DNA of 36,361 bases from Petrimonas sp. GTDB taxonomy: Bacteria; Bacteroidota; Bacteroidia; Bacteroidales; Dysgonomonadaceae. Position 1 is the first letter of the stretch. Each line of letters starts with the position of its first letter. The stretch covers positions 1-36,361 of the forward strand of contig JAQVEB010000002.1 in assembly GCA_028698105.1 (NCBI GenBank), in the 5' to 3' direction. Under the pieces are notes generated by a model. That model did not search any database. It was not told the origin of the DNA and was given only the letters and a program-made list of their open reading frames with translations. The position numbers were made by a program, and so were the translations under genes. This document shows positions 8,749 to 15,867 of this stretch, one piece after another.

Positions 8749-8823
8749 CGGGGTGTAGCGCAGTCCGGTTAGCGCACCTGCTTTGGGAGCAGGGGGTCCC
8801 AAGTTCGAATCTTGGTACCCCGA
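8749..8823 (+). tRNA. tRNA-Pro(UGG)
   Basis: Complete cloverleaf. The acceptor CGGGGTG pairs with TACCCCG (one G-U), followed by discriminator A. The D-arm is GCGC..GCGC, the anticodon stem CCTGC/GCAGG with loop TTTGGGA (anticodon TGG at 8784-8786), the variable region GGGTC, and the T-arm CCAAG/CTTGG with loop TTCGAAT. CCA is not encoded. It decodes proline codons, with U34 wobble allowing it to read all or most CCN. Confidence 0.96.
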
Positions 8824-8832
8824 CGAAGAAAC
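8815..8832 (+). repeat. Left copy of 18-nt tRNA 3'-end direct repeat
   Basis: GTACCCCGACGAAGAAAC spans the tRNA-Pro 3' end and the first nine bases after it. The identical 18-mer recurs at 9161-9178 beyond the GIY-YIG ORF. The layout resembles the attL/attR repeats left when an element inserts at a tRNA 3' end. Confidence 0.85.
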
Positions 8833-8862
8833 CACTTACATAATTTTGTGAGTGGTTTTTGT
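8829..8862 (+). terminator. Terminator after tRNA-Pro
   Basis: AACCACTTAC, loop ATAATTTT, GTGAGTGGTT (one G-U pair) and a T-rich tail. It ends the tRNA transcript and sits 15 nt before the GIY-YIG ATG. Confidence 0.8.
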
Positions 8863-8876
8863 TTTTACTGTACGGT

Positions 8877-9122
8877 ATGTTTTATTTGTACATTCTTCAA
8901 TCTGAAAAGACCGGAAAGTTTTATATCGGTTCCACCGGAAATCTGGAAGATAGGCTGCTTCGCCATAATTCAGGACGAAGTAAATCAACCAAAGCAGATT
9001 TGCCGTGGAAATTGCTTTATACTGAAACTTTTTTAAGCCGCAGTGAAGCTATGAGACGCGAAAGCGAAATAAAGAGATGGAAAAGCCATGAGAAGATCGT
9101 CAGGTTAGTGCATCCCGATTGA
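8877..9122 (+). CDS. Small GIY-YIG endonuclease ending inside a tRNA-like sequence
   Basis: 81 aa single-domain GIY-YIG nuclease (UPF0213/YhbQ-like size). LYIL (4-7) and FYIGST (15-20) form the GIY-YIG strands. Arg26 is the likely catalytic arginine and the AMRRESEIK helix (59-67) supplies the metal-binding glutamate. The ATG at 8877 is chosen because MFYLYIL is the usual family start. The last residues, VRLVHPD and the stop, are encoded by sequence homologous to the tRNA-Pro D-loop and anticodon arm (9099 onward). The gene lies between two 18-nt tRNA-derived repeats and just after the tRNA terminator; no promoter of its own is clear. A role in moving or maintaining the cassette is inferred. 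A housekeeping nuclease is the alternative. Confidence 0.88.
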   Translation: MFYLYILQSEKTGKFYIGSTGNLEDRLLRHNSGRSKSTKADLPWKLLYTETFLSRSEAMRRESEIKRWKSHEKIVRLVHPD

Positions 9123-9178
9123 GATCGGGAAGGTCACAAGTTCTCCCGATGCTCGGGATTGTACCCCGACGAAGAAAC
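9099..9178 (+). pseudogene. Second tRNA-Pro-derived remnant with insertion in the T-loop
   Basis: Starting with GTCAGGTTAGTGCA it follows tRNA-Pro from the D-loop to the 3' end and on into the flank (GACGAAGAAAC). The anticodon arm is replaced by a 7-bp hairpin, TCCCGAT/ATCGGGA. The T-loop is interrupted after GTTC by TCCCGATGCTCGGGA, itself a hairpin. The 5' third of a tRNA is missing; its place is occupied by the end of the GIY-YIG ORF. The final 18 nt (9161-9178) are identical to 8815-8832. Confidence 0.75.
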
Positions 9179-9207
9179 AGCGAAGAGAAACTCCTCGCTG
9201 TTTTTTT
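9178..9207 (+). terminator. Terminator after the tRNA-derived cassette
   Basis: CAGCGA, mismatch, GAG, loop AAA, CTC, mismatch, TCGCTG and seven T's. It follows the right-hand repeat just as the hairpin at 8829-8862 follows the left one. It points only rightward and does not serve the converging rhamnosidase gene. Confidence 0.8.
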
Positions 9208-9230
9208 ATTATCTATAAAATCATTTTTTC

Positions 9231-11957
9231 TTATTTCTCCGCATACTCAAAAACATAACTTCCCGAACCGATTTCAAACTGCGTTTTTCCATTTTCGGTT
9301 TTAACCGCAGAGATATTTTTGTTTGCCGATAGGGATTTCCCGTTTTCGGTAACCGCTGAAACGGTTTGAAGAATTACCGTTGCTTTCGCATTGGGAGGAA
9401 CAACTACGTTCGCAATTATCTTCCCGTCTTTTCGTTCCCAACCCGATTGAACCGTGCCGTAAGCGCTTTCGAATGTCGCTTTGGAAAAAGATAATTTGTC
9501 CGTTGGATGGGGTTTCAGCAACAGATGTTTGTAGCCGGGAGCCTGGGTATCCAATCCGGCGGAAACCCGGTACATCCAGTCGCCGATGGCGCCGTAAGCG
9601 TAGTGGTTGAAAGAGTTCATCCCTTTGTCCTGAAACGTACCATCGGGACGTTGTCCGTCCCAGCGCTCCCAGATAGTGGTGGCTCCCTGTGTTACGGGAT
9701 AGAGCCACGACGGGAATGTTTTCTGCATCAACAGATCGTAGGCCACATCGGTATAACCGTTGTCGGAAAGCACGTGACACAGATAAGGTGTGCCCAAAAA
9801 CCCGGTGGATAGATGCGTGTTGCGGCTGCGGATATCGTTGACAAGGAACTGTGCTGATTTTGACCGCAAATCATCCGGTAGCAGGTTGAACATTAACGCT
9901 AAAACATACGATGTTTGCGAGTTGGTTCCCACTCTTCCGGCAGGCGTTACGTATTCGTTGATAAATACTTTTTTGATTTTATTGAAAAGCTCATCGTAAA
10001 ACCGGGCATCATCGGTTTTTCCCAATACCCGGGCGGCTTCCGCCAAAATACTGGTTGAGTAGGCGTAAAATGCCGTCGCGATAAAATCGTGGTCGGTATG
10101 TCCGTCGGGTGTGGTATGGTCATTCACGAATGGATGGTAAAAGAGCCAGTCGCCAAACACGCTTCCGCCTTTCCAGATCATACTGTCGCCGGCTTTTGCG
10201 CGTATGTATTCCACCCACGCTTTCATACTTGGGTATTGCGTAGTAAGAAGATCTTTATCTGCGAAAACCTGATACATTGTCCAGGGAATGATGGTTGCCA
10301 CATCTCCCCATCCGGCTGAAGTAGCTGCTGTTTCCGATCCCTGCGGATTGAGCACATCGGGCACAACGAAAGGAATTTCACCGGCTTTCCGTTGATCGAG
10401 CGCTACGTCTTTCATCCATTTTGTGAAGAAAGCGGCTACATTATAATTAAATGATGCAGTGCGACAAAATGCCTGCGCATCGCCGGTCCATCCCAATCGT
10501 TCATCGCGTTGAGGACAATCCGTGGGTACGTCGAGAAAGTTCCCTTTTTGTCCCCAGATAATATTGTGCTGCAACTGATTAAGTAGTGAATCCGATGATT
10601 CGTAATGACTTGTGGGTTGCATATCGGAATGGATCACCACACCCGTTATGTTATCCGCCGTTAATGTTCCCGGAAAACCGATAACTTCGATGAATCTGAA
10701 TCCCATAAACGTGAAGCGAGGTTCATAAATTTCTTCGCCGGTTCCGGCAAGGGTATATTTGAGTTCGCACTCGGCCGCGCGGAGGTTCTCGGTATAAAAT
10801 TCGCCGTCTTTATCCAGCACCTCAGCGTGGTGGATGGTTATTTCGGTTCCCTTTGGCCCCGAAACTTTCAAACGAATATGGCCCACCATGTTTTGTCCCA
10901 TATCCACCAAAAGCCTACCACTGGGCGATTTGAATATCTTTACCGGTTTTATTTCCTGAATTTTTCTGATCTCAGCACCTTCCGATGCTACCAGTTTAAA
11001 ATCATAGTTTCCAATGCTGACTTTCTTCCAGTTGCTGTCGTTGTAGCCTGTTTTGCTCCATCCGGTTAGGTTTTTTGTAGCGTCGTATGCTTCGCCGTAA
11101 TAAATTCCGTTTTTAACGATAGGCCCGTCGTTGGTAGCTTTCCAGCTATCGTCCGTAACGATGAGCGACGAAGTTCCGTCGGTATAATCAATGCGCAATT
11201 GCGCGAATAAGCCGAGTTTTTTTCCGTAAATGCCCCAGTTATCGCTCCACGCCAATGAACCGCGATACCATCCGTCGCCCAAAACCGCTCCAATAGCATT
11301 TTTTCCGTTTTGCACCTGTTTGGTTACGTCATATACCTGATATTGAAGTCGTTTACCGTAGGTTGTCCATCCCGGTGTGAAAACCTGATCACCCACTTTT
11401 TCGCCGTTCAAATGCAATTCGTAAAGTCCGTGAGCAGTGGCGTAAATAACGGCTTTTTTGATCTTTTTCGCTACATCGAACTCTTTGCGGAAGTAGGGCG
11501 CCGGAATGTATCGGCCCGTATCTGCATTAAATTCAATCCATTGTGCTTTCCACTCCGACGGTGATAAAAGCCCTGTTTCCCAAAATGCCGTTTGACTCCA
11601 TTTGGATTCGCGGCCTTTGTTATCCCACACTTTCACTTGCCAGTAGTAGCGTTGTCCCGGTTTCAGTTCGTTTCCGGCATACTTTTGCAAAACCGATTCG
11701 TCGGAAGTTACTTTTCCCGAGTTCCAAACCAAGTTCGAAGATGAAAAAGATGCATTTGTGGATACACGGATCTGGTATGCCGTTTGCATCACGTTGTTTC
11801 CGGTTGCCGAAATTTTCCACGAAAACCGTGGTTGGGCAGCATCAACACCGATGGGATTGATTTTGTGTTCGGTCGTTAGGTTGTTCACGGATAGCTGCTG
11901 CGCGCTTAATCCGGTGAAACAGATGATGAAGACTAAAAGAACGTTGAATGTTTTCAT
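9231..11957 (-). CDS. GH78 alpha-L-rhamnosidase (last gene of the PUL)
   Basis: 908 aa exported glycoside hydrolase that releases terminal alpha-linked L-rhamnose. A signal peptide ends at about GLSAQ (20). Then come N-terminal fibronectin-like and Bac_rhamnosid_N-type beta domains (about 21-330), a further beta domain (about 330-450), the six-hairpin catalytic domain and a C-terminal beta domain (about 800-908). The catalytic motif DCPQRDERLGWTGD is at 480-493 with the putative general acid E486. The second motif GATTIWERWD has the putative base E764. Both are intact. It is separated from the upstream rhamnosidase by a 159-bp repeat element, so it depends on read-through or an unseen promoter. 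Substrate linkage cannot be predicted. Confidence 0.95.
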   Translation of the reverse strand: MKTFNVLLVFIICFTGLSAQQLSVNNLTTEHKINPIGVDAAQPRFSWKISATGNNVMQTAYQIRVSTNASFSSSNLVWNSGKVTSDESVLQKYAGNELKPGQRYYWQVKVWDNKGRESKWSQTAFWETGLLSPSEWKAQWIEFNADTGRYIPAPYFRKEFDVAKKIKKAVIYATAHGLYELHLNGEKVGDQVFTPGWTTYGKRLQYQVYDVTKQVQNGKNAIGAVLGDGWYRGSLAWSDNWGIYGKKLGLFAQLRIDYTDGTSSLIVTDDSWKATNDGPIVKNGIYYGEAYDATKNLTGWSKTGYNDSNWKKVSIGNYDFKLVASEGAEIRKIQEIKPVKIFKSPSGRLLVDMGQNMVGHIRLKVSGPKGTEITIHHAEVLDKDGEFYTENLRAAECELKYTLAGTGEEIYEPRFTFMGFRFIEVIGFPGTLTADNITGVVIHSDMQPTSHYESSDSLLNQLQHNIIWGQKGNFLDVPTDCPQRDERLGWTGDAQAFCRTASFNYNVAAFFTKWMKDVALDQRKAGEIPFVVPDVLNPQGSETAATSAGWGDVATIIPWTMYQVFADKDLLTTQYPSMKAWVEYIRAKAGDSMIWKGGSVFGDWLFYHPFVNDHTTPDGHTDHDFIATAFYAYSTSILAEAARVLGKTDDARFYDELFNKIKKVFINEYVTPAGRVGTNSQTSYVLALMFNLLPDDLRSKSAQFLVNDIRSRNTHLSTGFLGTPYLCHVLSDNGYTDVAYDLLMQKTFPSWLYPVTQGATTIWERWDGQRPDGTFQDKGMNSFNHYAYGAIGDWMYRVSAGLDTQAPGYKHLLLKPHPTDKLSFSKATFESAYGTVQSGWERKDGKIIANVVVPPNAKATVILQTVSAVTENGKSLSANKNISAVKTENGKTQFEIGSGSYVFEYAEK

Positions 11958-11998
11958 TTTGTGGATTATTATATGATTGTTGTTTTATTGACTTTTTT

Positions 11999-12157
11999 CA
12001 TAACCCCTCCGTCCCGACTCTTATCGTCGGGACTCGTCCCCTTTGCTAAAGGGGACAGTTAAGAAGGTTGTATTTTTCATATTACTTGAAATATTCTTAG
12101 TCCGCAACTCTCCTCTTAAATTAAGGGGAGTACCGCCAAAGGCGGGGAGGGGTTATG
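11999..12157. repeat. 159-bp intergenic element with perfect 12-bp terminal inverted repeats
   Basis: It starts CATAACCCCTCC (11999-12010) and ends with the exact reverse complement GGAGGGGTTATG (12146-12157). Inside are several nested hairpins: GTCCCGAC/GTCGGGAC (12011-12033), GTCCCCTTTgctAAAGGGGAC (12036-12056), CTCCTCTTAA/TTAAGGGGAG (about 12110-12130) and CCGCC/GGCGG (12133-12145). There is no ORF. It looks like a REP- or MITE-like repeat of the kind scattered between genes in Bacteroidetes. It fills almost the whole gap between two GH78 genes. Confidence 0.75.
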
Positions 12158-12159
12158 TT

Positions 12160-14943
12160 TTAATTTTCAAATTTATATTTTCCTGATGGGATTTCAAATA
12201 AAATGTACCCGTTTTTTCTGCCGATTTCTTTGGCAAAACCGGAATTTTCATTGATCTTTCTGCCGGGTTTATCGGGAAAATAAACGGTTGCTTCGCAATT
12301 GGGCGGAACGGTTACGGAAAGGATTGTTTTTCCGTTTTCGCGCTTCCAATGCGATTGTATTGTTCCGGAAGGAGAGTTATAATCGGCTTTTGCCCACGAT
12401 ATTTGCCCTTCGGAGAATTCGGGAACGCGAATATCGAATTTTCGGAATCCGGGTGAATCGTCTCTTCTTCGAATACCGGCTACGCCATCAACGTACCAAG
12501 CGCCGGGATAGAGATAAGAACTGTGCAACAGTGAATGTCCGGGCAGGTCTTTTTCCCACATTTCCCAGATGGTGGTGGCGCCGCTTTCGCGCATCAACCC
12601 CCAACTTGGATAGGTGGTTTGGGAGGTCATTGAATAAATTAGATCGTCGCGGCCTTCTTCGCGCAACACCTTGAAAAGCATGGCACCACCGGTGATTCCT
12701 ACGTCAATATGTCCACTTTGGTTGACAAGAATTTCTTCTTCGAGCCGTTTCATCACAAGCGGACGCAGTTCAGCAGGCATTATATCACCGTATAACGCAG
12801 CCGAAAGGCTTCGCATGGTTTTATCGGAGTAGTTATGGTCATCGGCGTGATAGTATTTATCGTGGAGTACCTTACTCGATATTTCAGCCTGATATTTCCA
12901 TTTTTGAGCCTCCTCCGTTTTCCCCAATACTTCTGCTGTTTTTGCACCTGTTTTTAGATTATAAATCCAGTAACAATTGTTGAAAAACAGGTTTTCATCG
13001 GAATAGTTGTTCATTCCTTGCCCAGTTGCGCCCGGCCAAAGCCAGTCGCCCAAAAAATCCCAGCGGCCGCCGTATCGCTTGAGCAGGTTGTTTTCCACGT
13101 GTGTATCGAGGAATGACAGCCAACCTTTTATCATTTCGAAATTCTCTTCGAGAACCCGTGTGTCGCCTTGATATTGGTACATAAACCAAGGCAGTGTAAC
13201 AACGATTCCACCCCAGGCAGGCCCGCCACCACCGTGATACGTGGGCGCCGTTTGAGGTAAAACGCCTCCGCCCAGTTTGCGGCCGCTGCCTTCTTGTTTT
13301 CGCGCCCAGTTGGGGTCGTTCATGTTCCCGACCATCGGCTCGGTGCCTTGCACGTCGCGCCAGTCTTCGAGCCATTTGTTGTAAAACGCCCCAAGTTGGT
13401 AAATAAGCATTCCGGTTTCGGAAGTAGCGTGCGCATCGCCACCGTAACCGAACCGCTCACGTTGCGGACAATCAACAACATACCCTCCTAACGACAAATT
13501 TTGGAATGTCCAGTTCACGGTATTGTAAATCCAGTTTTGCAACGGATTGGAGCATTCAAACGAAGTGGCATCGGCAAAGTTGGTACGAACCATCCAACCT
13601 TTGATGTCTTCGAGTTTGGGTTCAGATTTCAGACCTTTTATCGTGATCCATTGTCCCGAACTGTAATTGAAGCGGTTTTTGAAGGTTCCTGCTCCCGATT
13701 TTCCCAAAACATACGCGTTGTTCAGGCTGAATGTCATATCGTTCTGTTGCCTTTCGGAAAACAAAAAGCGAATGGTGTCGCCGGGAGTCCCTTTCACGTC
13801 AATTTGTGTCCATCCCGCGAAATTGACACCCATATCAACTCGGTACGAGCCATCGGAACGTTTTTTGATCGCGACCGGACGGATTTCATCAAACAACGCG
13901 TTGGTTTCAGCCCGTTGCGCGGATAGTTTGAGCGTTGGCGTGTAAACGGTAGCGTTTTGCCAGTTTTGGTCGCTGAAATCGGCTAAATTCCAACGAACAA
14001 TCTCTTTATTGGCATCATAGATTTCTCCGCCGTACCCGCCGGGTAACCCAAATCCCCAGTTGCCGATCAGTTTATTCGGACTTGGGTGTGTTTTCCACGA
14101 TTCATCGGTCTCGATTCTTGTGAGTTTTCGGTTATTCTTGCCGTAAATATCGGTTTGGGCAATGACGATAGGTGTCCGCGGTTTATCGGGCGTATCGTAT
14201 GGCGCGAAAATTGACCACGAAGTTCCGAGCCACAGGGCAATGACATTTTTACCGGATTTCAGCGCCGGAGCAATGTTGTAAGCAATATATCGAGCGCGCT
14301 GCGTATGGTCGGTAACTGCCGGAGCGAGAACGTGATCACCAATTTTTTGGCCGTTTACATACACTTCGTGATACCCCACCGATGCCACAAAAAGCGTAGC
14401 TTTCTCGGGCTTTTGCTTCAAATCAAACGTTTTTCGAAGCCACGGATCGAAAATTTTGTTGCCTTCCCGCGTGAATTCGTATATTTCGGACGAGCCGATC
14501 CATTTTGCCGTCCACTCTGTTTCATTGAATAATCCGGTGGTGAAAGTTGCCGTCTCACTGAATTTTGATTGGTTATTTTTTTCATCTTTTACTGCAACTT
14601 TCCAAAAGTAACTTTTATCGGATTCGAGTTCCTTTCCTTTGTATTCAATGAGTTGCATATTGTCCGACGAAATCCATCCGGTATCCCATGTATCGCCATT
14701 GTTTTTGGCGATATTCTTTTTCGATGAACTCACCAAAATTCGATACGCGGTTTGCTTTTGCCCGTAAGCGTTTTCGTTGGTGGCTTTGAGCGTCCAACTG
14801 AAGCGGGGTTGCGCGATATCCAATCCGGTAGGGTCGACGAGGTACTCGCAGGTGAGATTGGTGGGGAGGATAGAGGCTGTTTGAGAAAAAACCGAAACGA
14901 CTGCTAACTCTATCAACATCAGGAGAATGATTGTCTTTTTCAT
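12160..14943 (-). CDS. GH78 alpha-L-rhamnosidase, GYGGD subclass
   Basis: 927 aa exported rhamnosidase. The signal peptide MKKTIILLMLIELAVVSVFS is followed by Q21. The usual GH78 order follows: beta domains to about 480, the catalytic barrel, and a C-terminal beta domain. The acid motif is DCPQRERFGYGGD (491-503) with E496; the GYGGD ending replaces the common GWTGD, as also in the gene at 25872-28550. The base motif GATTIWEMWE has E794. The start lies 6 nt after the esterase stop, so the two are translated from one message. The subclass difference suggests a linkage preference different from the GWTGD enzymes. Confidence 0.94.
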   Translation of the reverse strand: MKKTIILLMLIELAVVSVFSQTASILPTNLTCEYLVDPTGLDIAQPRFSWTLKATNENAYGQKQTAYRILVSSSKKNIAKNNGDTWDTGWISSDNMQLIEYKGKELESDKSYFWKVAVKDEKNNQSKFSETATFTTGLFNETEWTAKWIGSSEIYEFTREGNKIFDPWLRKTFDLKQKPEKATLFVASVGYHEVYVNGQKIGDHVLAPAVTDHTQRARYIAYNIAPALKSGKNVIALWLGTSWSIFAPYDTPDKPRTPIVIAQTDIYGKNNRKLTRIETDESWKTHPSPNKLIGNWGFGLPGGYGGEIYDANKEIVRWNLADFSDQNWQNATVYTPTLKLSAQRAETNALFDEIRPVAIKKRSDGSYRVDMGVNFAGWTQIDVKGTPGDTIRFLFSERQQNDMTFSLNNAYVLGKSGAGTFKNRFNYSSGQWITIKGLKSEPKLEDIKGWMVRTNFADATSFECSNPLQNWIYNTVNWTFQNLSLGGYVVDCPQRERFGYGGDAHATSETGMLIYQLGAFYNKWLEDWRDVQGTEPMVGNMNDPNWARKQEGSGRKLGGGVLPQTAPTYHGGGGPAWGGIVVTLPWFMYQYQGDTRVLEENFEMIKGWLSFLDTHVENNLLKRYGGRWDFLGDWLWPGATGQGMNNYSDENLFFNNCYWIYNLKTGAKTAEVLGKTEEAQKWKYQAEISSKVLHDKYYHADDHNYSDKTMRSLSAALYGDIMPAELRPLVMKRLEEEILVNQSGHIDVGITGGAMLFKVLREEGRDDLIYSMTSQTTYPSWGLMRESGATTIWEMWEKDLPGHSLLHSSYLYPGAWYVDGVAGIRRRDDSPGFRKFDIRVPEFSEGQISWAKADYNSPSGTIQSHWKRENGKTILSVTVPPNCEATVYFPDKPGRKINENSGFAKEIGRKNGYILFEIPSGKYKFEN

Positions 14944-14949
14944 TATGTT

Positions 14950-15864
14950 TTATATTATTTTTTCGATTTTCATCCAACGGATACAGCGATTAAACCATTC
15001 TTCGAACTCGGGAATTTGAATGAATCCGTGGTCGCCCCGCGAATAAATATGTAACTCGGCGGGAACATTGCATTTGTTTAATTGCTGATAAAAATACAAA
15101 CTATTTTTCACGGGAACAACTTGATCGTCATCTGTATGAATAAGGATAGTTTTAGGTGTATTCTTGTTAACGTGTAATTCGTTTGAAAAGAATTGAATCT
15201 GTTTTGTGTCGGGATTTTTACCGATCAGGTTATCCCGTGAACCGATGTGTCCGATGCTATCGGTAAAACTTACTACGGGATTGATAAGGATCATAAAGTC
15301 CGGCCTGAGATTAATGCTTTTATCGTTTGCAACGAGAACGGAATCGTAATGTACACCGAGTGATACGGCTAAGTGTCCACCCGCAGAAAAACCCATTATG
15401 CCGATCTTTTCGGGATCAATGCCCCATTTTTCGGCTTTTTCCCTGACCATTTGAATGGCTCTTTGAGCATCGCTAAGTGGAGCAAATGATTTGTTGCTCA
15501 CAATTTCATCATCGGGTAACCGATATTTGAGAACGAATGCAGCAATTCCATGTTTATTGAATTCTTCGGCAACTTTATATCCTTCCCTCTCCATGAGCAT
15601 GGTGTGGTAACCGCCGCCGGGACAAATAATTACCGCGCTTTTGTTTTTATCCTGATTATCGGGAATAAACGGTGTAATGGACGGATTTGTTACTTTGCTT
15701 ACCAGTAATCCAAATAGCGAATCGGTGCGATGCGCTTCTGAAATTTTCTCTTTTATTTTCGGGTACAGAAATATCTCTTCTCTCTGCTCACCGGAAAAAG
15801 CTTGTCCGTAAACGTTGGAGTAAAGTAGAAAAAGTAGTCCGATAATGAAAAGAATGTGCCTCAT
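14950..15864 (-). CDS. Alpha/beta-hydrolase carbohydrate esterase
   Basis: 304 aa exported esterase with a signal peptide ending near SNVYGQ (21). The oxyanion-hole motif CPGGGY is at 81-86, the nucleophile elbow GFSAGG carries Ser160, the acid is in HTDDDQVVP (Asp246/247) and the histidine in RGDHGF (His279). The architecture is that of BD-FAE/acetylxylan-esterase-like lipases (dienelactone hydrolase-like fold). Set tightly between two rhamnosidase genes (4-6 nt gaps), it probably removes acetyl or acyl groups that block rhamnose removal. The acyl group and sugar are not readable. Confidence 0.88.
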   Translation of the reverse strand: MRHILFIIGLLFLLYSNVYGQAFSGEQREEIFLYPKIKEKISEAHRTDSLFGLLVSKVTNPSITPFIPDNQDKNKSAVIICPGGGYHTMLMEREGYKVAEEFNKHGIAAFVLKYRLPDDEIVSNKSFAPLSDAQRAIQMVREKAEKWGIDPEKIGIMGFSAGGHLAVSLGVHYDSVLVANDKSINLRPDFMILINPVVSFTDSIGHIGSRDNLIGKNPDTKQIQFFSNELHVNKNTPKTILIHTDDDQVVPVKNSLYFYQQLNKCNVPAELHIYSRGDHGFIQIPEFEEWFNRCIRWMKIEKII

Positions 15865-15867
15865 ATT

